From: Pseudomonas fluorescens
GTDB lineage: Bacteria > Pseudomonadota > Gammaproteobacteria > Pseudomonadales > Pseudomonadaceae
Assembly (NCBI RefSeq): GCF_000967965.1
Contig: NZ_LACC01000025.1
Coordinates: 199,373 to 263,372 of the forward strand
Reading direction: 5' to 3'
DNA length: 64,000 bases
Part shown: positions 28,489-36,412 of the stretch, piece after piece
How the letters are laid out: each line of letters begins with the position of its first letter
Numbering within the stretch: position 1 is the first letter of the stretch
Translations under genes and position numbers: made by a program
The notes under the pieces: generated by a model
Told to the model about the DNA's origin: nothing
The model's database searches: none
What the model saw: the letters and a program-made list of their open reading frames with translations, nothing else

Positions 28489-28815
28489 TCAGGACGCGTC
28501 GGCGGCCATTTCAGCGTCATGGGCGATCAGAGATACCAGGGCGTTCTGCTGTCGATGGGAGAGCTGGCGGAAGCGCTGCAGCAGCTCCCGTTCGTGCAAG
28601 GAAAGCTCGGGGCTGTCCAGGCGCATGCTCAACTCTTCTCCCAGTGCGCCTTCCTGAATAAGACTCTGCTCAAGGCGCGCAATGATTTCGGAGTTCATGC
28701 TGCGATGATGATTGCGAGCCACCTCGGCAATGCGTTCACGCATTCCGTCTGGCAGACGTACGACGAACTTGTCAGCCGTACGGCTGGAATAAATTGCCTG
28801 TTTCAATGGGCGCAT
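28489..28815 (-). CDS. amrZ: ribbon-helix-helix regulator AmrZ (AlgZ)
   Basis: 108-aa Arc/MetJ-type DNA-binding protein. The RHH domain occupies residues about 12-55 (DKFVVRLPDGMRERIAEVARNHHRSMNSEIIARL), followed by a tetramerisation tail. It matches my memory of AmrZ of P. aeruginosa almost throughout, starting MRPLKQA and ending near RQQNALVSLIAHD. AmrZ controls alginate, motility (it represses fleQ in P. fluorescens), c-di-GMP and biofilm genes, so it is linked functionally to the flagellar genes at the other end of the window. Confidence 0.92.
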   Translation of the reverse strand: MRPLKQAIYSSRTADKFVVRLPDGMRERIAEVARNHHRSMNSEIIARLEQSLIQEGALGEELSMRLDSPELSLHERELLQRFRQLSHRQQNALVSLIAHDAEMAADAS

Positions 28816-28925
28816 ATATTTAACCGGTTAGTTCAGGGGAGCGGTTTTCGGGATTGGCCGCAGGATGTCTGGTAGGACAAGCGCTCTGACCAAATGTTCA
28901 ACCTGAATTGATAGAGGCGCGCATC

Positions 28926-29159
28926 ATGCCTCAAAGCAGCCAGATCCTTGGCGTCAATTCTGTGACAAATATTGAACTGGATAAAGGCGTTCTGCCAGCA
29001 CCAATTATCAGAAATGCGGACTGGTTTGAAAAGTTCGGCCAGGCCCCATCACTTCCTGCTTTCTCCACCCGACGAAAGGTTTCCGACGAGCAGGAAAAAG
29101 TGAACTCGATCCCTGTTCCTTGTCTTTTACAGAATAGTGGCAAATGGCCGATTTACTAG
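28926..29159 (+). CDS. possible 77-aa hypothetical protein
   Basis: Open frame starting MPQSSQILGVNSVTNIELD with a GAGG nine bases before the ATG. It has no signal peptide, no membrane segment and no recognised motif. The opposite strand is also open, so coding is uncertain. It diverges from amrZ. Confidence 0.35.
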   Translation: MPQSSQILGVNSVTNIELDKGVLPAPIIRNADWFEKFGQAPSLPAFSTRRKVSDEQEKVNSIPVPCLLQNSGKWPIY

Positions 29160-29229
29160 GGGGAGTCGTATGGATGGGGGGAATTCAGGATGGATGGCAG
29201 GCCCTTGCAACGGGTCTGCCATGTCGGGA

Positions 29230-29409
29230 TCAGCGCAGTACCGGATCAAACTTGATCTTGCGCCCGGCGATCAATGCGAGCACGAACAGCGCGCTGAATA
29301 CGCCACAGGCGATCAGGGGGAGGGTGACGACCATGCCCTGGGTCAATGACAGATGAAAAATGCCGCTCGACAAGGCGAGGATGAAGAAACTCGCGGCTGA
29401 TCTGGACAT
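29230..29409 (-). CDS. small inner-membrane protein, 59 aa
   Basis: Two hydrophobic segments (SFFILALSSGIFHLSL and VVTLPLIACGVFSALFVLALIAG) joined by a short loop, with a positively charged C-terminus. The ATG at 29409 follows a CCAGGAGTAC Shine-Dalgarno; an extension to 29436 is unnecessary. Function unknown. Confidence 0.65.
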   Translation of the reverse strand: MSRSAASFFILALSSGIFHLSLTQGMVVTLPLIACGVFSALFVLALIAGRKIKFDPVLR

Positions 29410-29432
29410 GCTGTACTCCTGGTGAGGGTCAT

Positions 29433-29666
29433 TCAAAATACCAAACGTTCGGCAGACGGAGCTGGTACCAGGGTGTTTTTCTGGCTGTTCTCCTGACTGA
29501 CAAAGCCGTGCTGGTCGCTCGTCACTGCCAGCTGTGGTGCCTTCTGCAACTGAAGGTAATGCGGCATGTGTTGGGCAGCCTGCGTAGCGCTGCTCTCGGG
29601 AACAAAATGAACTCCCGCTAAAACCGCCAGTGCGATGGCATAGGAGAGTGAAAGGGCGCTCTTCAT
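29433..29666 (-). CDS. small exported protein, 77 aa
   Basis: Begins MKSALSLSYAIALAVLAGVHF, a signal peptide or membrane anchor, followed by a hydrophilic tail (TQAAQHMPHYLQLQKAP). The ATG at 29666 has a GAGG upstream. It lies 23 bp before the 59-aa membrane protein in the same direction, so the two may be cotranscribed. Not recognised. Confidence 0.6.
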   Translation of the reverse strand: MKSALSLSYAIALAVLAGVHFVPESSATQAAQHMPHYLQLQKAPQLAVTSDQHGFVSQENSQKNTLVPAPSAERLVF

Positions 29667-29956
29667 GGGGCGGGCCTCGGTTGTTCTGTGAGAACAGCAG
29701 AAGCAGCTCGCATGCCAGAGTTTATCGGTAATTAAATTCTTTAAAAACAATGAATTAAGTTATTTTTGGTAAAGCGCCATATTGCATTTTGCAATGATGG
29801 CTTTTTGCAGTGATGCAATTTGCACGGTAAACAAGTCCGCGCCCGGCCGAGGCGTCTGCCTACACTTAAAAAGCCTACGGACGACATGACAAAAGCCAGC
29901 CCGGCCGTTAACATGCACGCCGTCCATCGCACCGCGCATCGGCGCGGTCAACGTGT

Positions 29957-30033
29957 GTCTCAGTAGCTCAATTGGATAGAGCATCCCCCTCCTAAGGGGA
30001 AGGTTGGCAGTTCGAACCTGCCCTGGGACACCA
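29957..30033 (+). tRNA. tRNA-Arg(CCT), integration site of the element
   Basis: 77-nt tRNA: acceptor GTCTCAG / CTGGGAC, anticodon CCT in CTCCTAA, T-loop TTCGAAC, encoded CCA. From the anticodon arm onward it is part of the 50-bp repeat that recurs at 44108, so the gene was restored on integration. Confidence 0.96.
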
Positions 30034-30036
30034 TAT
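29987..30036 (+). repeat. attL (50-bp direct repeat, left copy)
   Basis: Identical to 44108-44157. It covers the tRNA from the anticodon loop to the CCA plus three bases. Confidence 0.93.
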
Positions 30037-30113
30037 AAATTGGGCCTTTCAAGCCATACTCCTGTCAGCTTAAATTTTTCGTGACAGCAGGGTGGCAGCA
30101 GCAGGCCAAAAAG

Positions 30114-30150
30114 AAGCCCCGCCAAGCAATGCTCGGTCGGGGCTTTTTTT
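30114..30150 (+). terminator. terminator downstream of attL
   Basis: AGCCCCG / CGGGGCT stem with a 16-nt loop and a T-run; it ends the tRNA-Arg transcript within the element. Confidence 0.75.
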
Positions 30151-30167
30151 ATGAGTGTCTCGTCTGG

Positions 30168-30728
30168 TCAGTGCCCATGGTCTACGGTTATGACCCTACC
30201 TACTGCAGCACAGAGGTGATCCGAATCACCAAGTTCATACAATGCTGCAAGCTTCTGCATCAGATTCGTAAAATCCGATTTTGCTTTCATCACCCAATCC
30301 TTATTCAGCGCGCTATACCAAGCAGGCCCGAAGTCGGCGCTCTCCAAGATAGCTATTGCCTGCTCGTTACAGTCCACCATCGGGCCGAGCACCTCTTCTG
30401 GTTTGCCGTGCGCAAGATTATCTCTGAGCTTGAAGATTTCCCTAGCAAACTGGAGATGTCTATCACCCCAAACGGCCGTCACTCCTGCATTTCTATGAAG
30501 GATGTCCACCTTGCTTTTCCAAGGGACTCGCTCGATCTCATCCCAAATTTTCACGCGGCGTGAGCCAATTGAGTTCAAATATGACTCAATTGAAAAAGCC
30601 ATGAATACCACCATGGGCACGACTTTTTCCACGGTGACGGGCACCTCTTCAAAGTCCCGAAACATAGTCATAAGGGTTCGTATGTTGATGCCTTGAGCGG
30701 TGAAGTCTACAGCTGGTTGAAATTTCAC
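30168..30728 (-). CDS. HEPN-like protein, 186 aa (candidate defence/toxin gene)
   Basis: Not assigned to a named family. The middle is helical (VFMAFSIESYLNSIG) and is followed by RDNLAHG, residues 102-108, an R-x4-H motif (R102, H107) typical of HEPN-domain RNases and Abi proteins. The pattern of an FxxxSxExxLN helix followed by RxxxxH is common in small HEPN proteins of defence islands. It is the first gene inside attL, transcribed toward the tRNA, 18 bp downstream of the serine recombinase on the same strand. A nuclease or nucleotide-modifying activity is inference only. Confidence 0.6.
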   Translation of the reverse strand: MKFQPAVDFTAQGINIRTLMTMFRDFEEVPVTVEKVVPMVVFMAFSIESYLNSIGSRRVKIWDEIERVPWKSKVDILHRNAGVTAVWGDRHLQFAREIFKLRDNLAHGKPEEVLGPMVDCNEQAIAILESADFGPAWYSALNKDWVMKAKSDFTNLMQKLAALYELGDSDHLCAAVGRVITVDHGH

Positions 30729-30746
30729 TTGTTTATCCTGGTTGAT

Positions 30747-31364
30747 TCAACTCACAGAAATATCTCGGATACGGAGCACTGTAGTCGTCGAGCACTTGGC
30801 GTGCCGTGCCGTTGCACGAATGCCCAAGCCGGCGCCGAGCAGTTCTGTAACGCGCTTGTGCAGATCCTCATCGACCGGCCGGCCCTGGTATTTACCGGCA
30901 GCTTTAGCCTTCTCGATACCCTGGGCTTGGCGCTCGCGGCGCTGCTCGTAATCCTTGCGTGCGATCGCGGCCATCATTTCCACCAACATTGAATTGATCG
31001 CCCCCAACATCCGTCCGGTGAACTCGTCGCCCTTCGTGTCCTGCATTCCCTGGTGACTGGTTGGCAGATCGAGCGCAACGATGCGCAGGCCCTTGGAGTC
31101 GATAGCAGCCTTGAGCTTTTTCCAGTCCTCCACCGGGAGGCGGGATAGGCGGTCTATCGATTCCACCAGCAGCACGTCGCCCTTGCGCGCATCTTTCAGC
31201 AGGCGCAGCAGCTCCGGCCGGTCGGCAGTTGCGCCGCTGGCGTTCTCCAAGTACACGCTCGCAATGACCTTGTTGTGGTCACTTGCGAACTGCTCAAGCG
31301 AGGCCCGGGCGCGGCCGGCGTCTTGTTCTTCGGTGGAGGCTCGGAGGTATGCGCGGATGAACAT
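30747..31364 (-). CDS. serine recombinase (resolvase/invertase family)
   Basis: 205-aa site-specific recombinase. The catalytic serine is in RAYLRAST (Ser10); LLVESIDRLSR and the GRMLGAINSMLVEMMAAIARKD helix E region match small serine recombinases; the C-terminal helix-turn-helix is about residues 165-200 (GRPVDEDLHK...GIRATARHAKCS). It could invert or resolve DNA within the element; no obvious invertible sites were found. Start at 31364; the preceding region is AT-rich. Confidence 0.88.
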   Translation of the reverse strand: MFIRAYLRASTEEQDAGRARASLEQFASDHNKVIASVYLENASGATADRPELLRLLKDARKGDVLLVESIDRLSRLPVEDWKKLKAAIDSKGLRIVALDLPTSHQGMQDTKGDEFTGRMLGAINSMLVEMMAAIARKDYEQRRERQAQGIEKAKAAGKYQGRPVDEDLHKRVTELLGAGLGIRATARHAKCSTTTVLRIRDISVS

Positions 31365-31548
31365 GATGGGTGCCTGTATCAGTTAGGGCGTTCTACTAAT
31401 AATGTTGCACTTTGGGTGTTACTTATCAAGCGGAAAGCCTGAAAAAGACAAAATTAGCCCGTATCTGGATAGGCATACCTTTTTGTTTCGTGGACAAGGT
31501 GATGGCGAAACAGTAGCTTCTGGATGAAATAACAACGAGCTATCAACC

Positions 31549-32754
31549 ATGACGCGAGCTGCTTACGACGAAACCCCGCTGCGTGCATCAGTCCAGCGCA
31601 TCCTGGATATGCGCAAAATGTCAGAGTTTTCGAGCGAAGCCGTAGCATTAGATGAAGGCTATTCATTCGCCCGCGATAAGGTTTTTGCTATTGCTCAGGT
31701 TCTTCAAGAGCTTCTCGATAAGACGCCTGCGGAACTCACAAGCGCTGGTGGGTTGAGCACGCTGAATAGCCATATTCAGGCCCCACTTGCTGAGCTGGTT
31801 GCATTTGTCAGTAACGGGAATCCTGGCCATATCGTTAACGCATCTTCGCAGCTAGACCAAAATGTAATGTCCACCTTTTGGGCGTTCACTCCACAGCTCC
31901 AGGGAACTGCAAAGAATACCTTTCCTGCCTTGCTCAAAGCCCAGGCCGATTTTTCGCAGGGTGTCATACAGGAACTGACTAAGACTCGAGATGAATTAGC
32001 GAACGACCTGGTCGACATCATCGAAAAAAGTGGAATTCTCTCGAAGAAGCTTGATGAGGCGATTGAGATTGCAGCGAAGGAGCGTGCGGAAGCGTCTGCT
32101 GCCGTTGCCAAGCTGGAGCAGGTGTTTACCCAGGCTGAAGGTGCACGGCAAGCAGTCTTTGACGCGAGTATCGTCGAGCAACAAGGGCTGCACAAAGAGG
32201 AAATGAAGCTTCAGGCATATATCGCCTCTAGAACACTAGAAGAGATCAGCAATTTTCGAGATGAAGCCGCTCGTATCGTGCAGGTGGTGGGGAACATAGG
32301 AGTAACAGGCAACTACCAGTTGATTGCCAACTCTGAAGGCAAACAGGCTAATTTCTGGCGTTGGGCCACGATAGGGATTTTTGGCACTGGTATTTTGATT
32401 GCGGTGGCCACTTTCTTGAAGTTTTGGTTCGAGCCATTTACTCCTGATAGCGCAGTGTCAGTCCTCATAAGGCTGTTTTACGCCATTGTGATTACCACGC
32501 CAGCGATTTACACAGCTAGAGAGTCAGCCCGTCATCGAACAAATGCGGATAGGGCTAAACAGACCGAGTTAGAGCTTGCGTCGATCGGTCCGTTTATTGA
32601 ACTGCTTCCTGAGGAAAGTAAGGTGGCAATACGTACGGGCCTTACATCTAGTTATTTTGGTCGAACTACGGAAGCGCACACTGTCAGTAGCCCGCTTGAT
32701 CCCGAACACATCAAGAGTTTGGTTGAGGCGCTGAAGGCTGCGAAAACGGTTTAG
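31549..32754 (+). CDS. two-TM coiled-coil protein, 401 aa, unknown
   Basis: Residues about 1-260 are helical with coiled-coil character (DEAIEIAAKERAEASAAVAKLEQ). Two transmembrane helices follow at about 271-296 (WATIGIFGTGILIAVATFL) and 305-325 (VLIRLFYAIVITTPAIY). After them comes YTARESARHRTNAD and a C-terminal SIGPFIELLPEESK. This combination of a long cytoplasmic domain, two TM helices and a short tail resembles membrane effectors in phage-defence islands; that is a structural impression, not a family match. It is the only plus-strand gene in this part of the element, with its own lower-GC composition. The Shine-Dalgarno is weak. Confidence 0.6.
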   Translation: MTRAAYDETPLRASVQRILDMRKMSEFSSEAVALDEGYSFARDKVFAIAQVLQELLDKTPAELTSAGGLSTLNSHIQAPLAELVAFVSNGNPGHIVNASSQLDQNVMSTFWAFTPQLQGTAKNTFPALLKAQADFSQGVIQELTKTRDELANDLVDIIEKSGILSKKLDEAIEIAAKERAEASAAVAKLEQVFTQAEGARQAVFDASIVEQQGLHKEEMKLQAYIASRTLEEISNFRDEAARIVQVVGNIGVTGNYQLIANSEGKQANFWRWATIGIFGTGILIAVATFLKFWFEPFTPDSAVSVLIRLFYAIVITTPAIYTARESARHRTNADRAKQTELELASIGPFIELLPEESKVAIRTGLTSSYFGRTTEAHTVSSPLDPEHIKSLVEALKAAKTV

Positions 32755-32776
32755 TTGAGGCAGAGGTGGTCACCAG

Positions 32777-33373
32777 TCACACCTGGTCTTCTGCGTAGAT
32801 GGCGGCGCTGATAATTGCTCCGCCTACCCGACGCTTCCCGTAACAGAGCGGGACTGGGTTTCCGGAAGCGGTGGTGTTTCGCGCCGAACCGAACGCGTAT
32901 CCAGGTTGATTTTCTGGCGCAGCACTTGTCTTGAGGCCGCCGGCCTGGGGGCTAAGCATTTGAATAACGCCTCCAGCAACCATACCCACGCCTGATGCGA
33001 ATAGCGCTGCTGACACCGGAGGCGCCCAGAACGTGAAGAATGACGCTGCTATAAGCAACGCGCCGACGACCGTTTGCAAAACACCCGCGCGCTTACTACC
33101 AACGATCACAGGCGCGATGATGATGTCGCCTTGACCTTGGTAGGTGAGCTCGCTCTCACGAATGTTTTTTTTGCCTCGAAAAACGGCGAACACGAGCCCG
33201 CGAGACTTCGCATTAGACAGAAACCGTTCAAACCCTGGGATCTGCACTGACAGTGCTTTGATGGCCTCGGCCGGCGTGCGGACGGAGAACTGGTAGGACT
33301 TACCGAACTGTCGTAGCTGCCCGTACAGTTTGATGGTGGTGAACGGGGCATATTCGATTGCTGTAGCGGCCAT
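32777..33373 (-). CDS. phage tail assembly protein (lambda gpI-like)
   Basis: 198 aa. The N-terminal half has the tail-assembly pattern FTTIKLYGQLRQFGKSYQ with AIKALSVQIPGFERFL; a hydrophobic hairpin (VVGALLIAASFFTFWAPP) is in the middle; the C-terminus PLCYGKRRVGGAIISA is the typical family ending. The start at 33373 follows AGGAGG; the longer frame to 33697 is not coding. In lambda-like phages gene J follows; here it is absent and an opposite-strand gene takes its place. Confidence 0.85.
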   Translation of the reverse strand: MAATAIEYAPFTTIKLYGQLRQFGKSYQFSVRTPAEAIKALSVQIPGFERFLSNAKSRGLVFAVFRGKKNIRESELTYQGQGDIIIAPVIVGSKRAGVLQTVVGALLIAASFFTFWAPPVSAALFASGVGMVAGGVIQMLSPQAGGLKTSAAPENQPGYAFGSARNTTASGNPVPLCYGKRRVGGAIISAAIYAEDQV

Positions 33374-33381
33374 GGGGCCTC

Positions 33382-33726
33382 CTATGGATTGGTGGATGGG
33401 GCGGGCAGCCCAAGACGAATGGCGAGCACTGCGCGCGACATATGCGCCTGGTCGATGGTCAGTTGCTCCTGGCGCGGGTCGTAGTTCCACACCCGGTTGT
33501 AGATCGCCTCGCTGGCCCGGGCGCCGCGGAATGTTCCGCGCATCAGGTCGGCTGACACCCTGGCCTCTTCCTCGGTGAAGTAGGGGCCGTCGATGGTCAC
33601 CTGTTGGCCATTGCGGACGTGTTGAACCTCCCACACCAAATAGCCGGCGTCTGGCCCCTGTATTAGCTCGTAGGGTTTGAACTTCTGCGTACTGCACGCT
33701 TCGTTAAAGCGCTCTTGAAAGGTCAT
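33382..33726 (-). CDS. phage protein of unknown function, 114 aa
   Basis: Begins MTFQERFNEACSTQKFKPYELIQG. It is soluble and mixed alpha/beta with no recognised motif. It ends 8 bp before the tail assembly gene, so it belongs to the same late operon. An in-frame extension to 33768 lacks a Shine-Dalgarno. Confidence 0.6.
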   Translation of the reverse strand: MTFQERFNEACSTQKFKPYELIQGPDAGYLVWEVQHVRNGQQVTIDGPYFTEEEARVSADLMRGTFRGARASEAIYNRVWNYDPRQEQLTIDQAHMSRAVLAIRLGLPAPSTNP

Positions 33727-33794
33727 ATCGTCACACTCACAGAGTCTGCCGCTGATCGGCGCTACCAATACTTGCGTAGCGCACGGACGGGTAG

Positions 33795-34628
33795 TTAGGC
33801 CGCTTCGGATTGATCAGGAGACGCTTTTGCGGAGGTGCGAGTTGGCATTTTCGCCAGCCAGTCGCGAAGCGCTTCGGAGCCTTCGCAGCCCGATCTCCAC
33901 TTCTCAAACCGGCCGGTGTATCCATTCGAATTGGCGACCATACCGCTCAGTGCGACACCGGCATTGGAGGCGGTGGCCAGCACGTCATCGTAGATCGCCA
34001 GCATTTGCTTGAGCCCTTCGATGTCTTCGGCGCGTGACGCGGCAATACCTGCGCGCGAAAGGCTGTCAGCCGCCTCTGGCGATAGCCCGGAGAGCATTGG
34101 ATTTGCCCTGAGCACCGCCTCTACAACGTCGGGATGACTGCCTGCTCGCGCTTCAGCTACTAGTCGCTGACGCTCCTCCGGCTTGAGGCCTCGCACGATG
34201 GCGCGTAGCTCCTGATCAGCCAGGAAACCAACAACGTCCGAGCTAGCGCGGGGCGTGACCGCGGCAAAGCCGCTGGCCACTGTCTGGGCCAGTGTGAGCA
34301 TATCTTTTGCTGCCTTCTCCATCGCAGGCATCAGGGCGGGGATGATTCCATCAATCTGCTCCTTGCCCTTGCGCTCAATGGCTGCGGCGTTGAGGTCTTT
34401 GTTCTCGCGAATCGAGAGTATTTCTTCTCCGAGGTCCTTAAACGCCTCCAGCGACAAGCCCTGCAAATGGCGAACAGACTTCAGCAAGCCACCGGCCTGC
34501 CAGGTGCCTTTGGTGCCATCTGGTCGCTGAATATTGAATGTTCTTGCCTCTACCTGATGGTGTTCGTATTCGGAGTAATGGAGGTTGGCCAAGCCAACTT
34601 TGAGGACTGATCGTTTGCCGATTTTCAT
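33795..34628 (-). CDS. phage-associated protein, 277 aa, unknown
   Basis: Largely helical, Ala/Glu-rich protein. The N-terminus (MKIGKRSVLKVGLANLHYSEYEHHQ) is basic; the middle (RGLKPEERQRLVAEARAGS) is charged. No catalytic motif is visible. The ATG at 34628 follows AAAGGTAACTCA. It lies 4 bp after the 69-aa gene, in the same minus-strand operon. Confidence 0.6.
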   Translation of the reverse strand: MKIGKRSVLKVGLANLHYSEYEHHQVEARTFNIQRPDGTKGTWQAGGLLKSVRHLQGLSLEAFKDLGEEILSIRENKDLNAAAIERKGKEQIDGIIPALMPAMEKAAKDMLTLAQTVASGFAAVTPRASSDVVGFLADQELRAIVRGLKPEERQRLVAEARAGSHPDVVEAVLRANPMLSGLSPEAADSLSRAGIAASRAEDIEGLKQMLAIYDDVLATASNAGVALSGMVANSNGYTGRFEKWRSGCEGSEALRDWLAKMPTRTSAKASPDQSEAA

Positions 34629-34632
34629 TGAG

Positions 34633-34842
34633 TTACCTTTTGATTGTCTGGCCGTGGGGCGGCCGGTTTTGGTCTGAGGCTTCGCTCAGGATTTCGAGTA
34701 GGGACACGTTTTCTCGGGCGCCACCGCCGGCTGCGGCTGTGTGCAACTCGTCCATAAGGGCGCTAATCTCTCGCACGTCACGATTGAATTGAGTGAGCCC
34801 GGATTGATGACGCAACTTGGCCACCTGGCTACGGATGTTCAT
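34633..34842 (-). CDS. small phage protein, 69 aa, unknown
   Basis: Begins MNIRSQVAKLRHQSGL. Helical and soluble. Its start lies inside the last codons of the upstream 143-aa gene (14-bp overlap), indicating translational coupling. Confidence 0.5.
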   Translation of the reverse strand: MNIRSQVAKLRHQSGLTQFNRDVREISALMDELHTAAAGGGARENVSLLEILSEASDQNRPPHGQTIKR

Positions 34843-35260
34843 GGCGGGCCTCGATCATCAGTCGATACTGTTCTGCGACGTGATTTTTAATGTCTTGCCC
34901 GTCAGCCAGCGGCGGGAAGATCCAGGCACCCGGACTTGGGAATGGCCGCATATCCATCACACCTACCGGAGCGGGACGGCGGAGGCTTTCAATTGCGCGG
35001 ACGTGGAGAATGAACGCCTCTGCCAGATTGGCCGCGTCGCTGCTGTTCATGGTGCGCAGTGGGAAGTGCATGACCGCCTGTACGCCTTGGACGGGATAGT
35101 TGAACGAATGGCCCACTGTCTCGGGGTAATCCATCTCCCCCTCAACCGCGTCAACCCTGCAGTCCACCACCGTCAACATAACGAGAACTGTCTCTTCGTC
35201 TTCGGCGCCGATCTTCTCTGCGATTCGCTTGAGCTCGGCCCGCATCCACTTAATGCTCAT
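34829..35260 (-). CDS. phage protein, 143 aa, unknown
   Basis: Begins MSIKWMRAELKRIAEKIG. Mixed alpha/beta with a Pro-rich patch (RPFPSPGAWIFPPLADG). Its ATG overlaps the stop of the DUF5681-like gene by 4 bp. The frame upstream of 35260 is Arg-rich noncoding shadow. Confidence 0.55.
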   Translation of the reverse strand: MSIKWMRAELKRIAEKIGAEDEETVLVMLTVVDCRVDAVEGEMDYPETVGHSFNYPVQGVQAVMHFPLRTMNSSDAANLAEAFILHVRAIESLRRPAPVGVMDMRPFPSPGAWIFPPLADGQDIKNHVAEQYRLMIEARHEHP

Positions 35261-35673
35261 TGCCGCATTCCCTCCATCTGTTCGCGGAGGTCTTCGACGG
35301 CCTTCTGTAGCTCGGCAACTTCGATTACCCGGGCAACAGCGCCTAGCCCTTCGATCAATGCTTTGCCCTGGTCTGGCGGTAGCTCGCCGGCGGCAACTGC
35401 GCGAAGGATTGATTTGGCTGCGCTGGGTAGGTCGGTATCGTCGAGGTCGAAGCACACTGTTTCGGCAGTTGGCTTGATTGGCGGTACCAGGCGTTCAAGG
35501 ATCAATCGGCAAGCCTGCATATCGCCCTTCTTGGCTGCTGTCAGAACCTTCTTTGTTACGGCGTCTGCACCTTCCGCGAGTCGGGCGCGTAGCTCTTGCG
35601 TCTGGCCAGAACGGCCACCGGGATTACCCGACTGTCCGGGCTTCCATTTGCCGGCTTTATCGCGATCAGTCAT
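35257..35673 (-). CDS. DUF5681-like phage protein, 138 aa
   Basis: The N-terminus GKWKPGQSGNPGGRSG is the DUF5681 signature seen near phage packaging genes. The remainder is helical and ends in a coiled coil (AVEDLREQMEGM). It overlaps both neighbours by 4 bp (ATGA), so it is in the middle of a tightly coupled operon. In complete phages such proteins often sit just before terminase genes, which are missing here. Confidence 0.7.
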   Translation of the reverse strand: MTDRDKAGKWKPGQSGNPGGRSGQTQELRARLAEGADAVTKKVLTAAKKGDMQACRLILERLVPPIKPTAETVCFDLDDTDLPSAAKSILRAVAAGELPPDQGKALIEGLGAVARVIEVAELQKAVEDLREQMEGMRQ

Positions 35674-35846
35674 GCGGCGGGCGATTCCATGGCGATGACC
35701 GGCTTGTTTTCAGCGAGCGCTATCAGCAGGGCGGATGCTTGAACGCTTCCGTCTGCCGCGGCTTCGCGAAGGCGGCCCCAGGCGGCAGCAACTTCAGAGC
35801 GAGTTGGTTTGTGCTGGCGTCCTCGGGCGGGCTTAGCTGTGTTCAT
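35670..35846 (-). CDS. small phage protein, 58 aa
   Basis: Begins MNTAKPARGRQHKPTRSEV. Basic N-terminus, Ala-rich helix after it. The ATG at 35846 follows GAGGCAGC; its stop overlaps the next start. First gene of the minus-strand late-operon fragment. Confidence 0.5.
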   Translation of the reverse strand: MNTAKPARGRQHKPTRSEVAAAWGRLREAAADGSVQASALLIALAENKPVIAMESPAA

Positions 35847-36049
35847 AGGTGCTGCCTCGATGGGTTTTGAGTGGCTCAAAAACTCACATTAGGCATGATC
35901 TGATCATTTATCCAGTGCTTTTTAGGTGCACCTCAGGTGCTACACGGAACGAGACGGAATGGGACTGAAATAGTTGGTTTTGGCGGATGGAAACGGGGAT
36001 TTTTTTGTTGCAGTAAGTTAGGGGTAGGCAAAGTGATACAGCGTCACAG

Positions 36050-36066
36050 GTGAACGATTCGTTCAC
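36050..36066. promoter_or_regulatory. 17-bp perfect palindrome, operator-like
   Basis: GTGAACGA-T-TCGTTCAC between the divergent late operon and the HEPN-like gene. Confidence 0.45.
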
Positions 36067-36221
36067 GCTCAATCTGAGGACGGGGAATTGCGGGGAGCGC
36101 CCTGCGATGGCGGGTCTTCCTCAATTTGAGGAACTGTTGCCGCTGGCCGAAGTTGGCCGGATTTCAAATTCATCCTACCCCCAATGGGGGCTGGGCTTGA
36201 CCTCCCAATTTGGTATGGCAG

Positions 36222-36261
36222 GTGTCGCGACACGTTTTGCGAATGATGAAAACGTGTCGCG
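36222..36261. promoter_or_regulatory. nested inverted repeats of a GTGTCGCG motif
   Basis: GTGTCGCGACAC (36222-36233) is a perfect 12-bp palindrome. In addition CGCGACACGTTTT (36226-36238) pairs exactly with AAAACGTGTCGCG (36249-36261). So three copies of one half-site lie just upstream of 36281; operator or cruciform are both possible. Confidence 0.5.
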
Positions 36262-36280
36262 GCGCTGATGCCGAGGCAAA

Positions 36281-36298
36281 GTGATGGAATCCCACTTT
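36281..36298 (+). repeat. 18-bp repeat, copy 1
   Basis: GTGATGGAATCCCACTTT, one mismatch to 40237-40254, same orientation. Both copies are 80-135 bp before the likely start of a plus-strand gene. Confidence 0.5.
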
Positions 36299-36412
36299 GG
36301 TCCGGCTCAAATGTCAGCCAGTATTACAATTGAGTCGCGCCTGCTCCGGCCTGCTGTCAGGCGTAACTTTAGCCATACTTGCATACCCATTTCGACCACT
36401 TTCCGAGTGCCT

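Noticed and set aside
28931..29143. Minus-strand 70-aa open frame overlapping the weak plus-strand ORF
   Set aside because: No ribosome binding site and no protein-like composition; the plus-strand frame is slightly better supported.
36284..36412. N-terminal extension of the HEPN-like gene
   Set aside because: The segment overlaps a repeated 18-bp element and has no protein character, although an ATG with GAGG exists; left as an alternative start.
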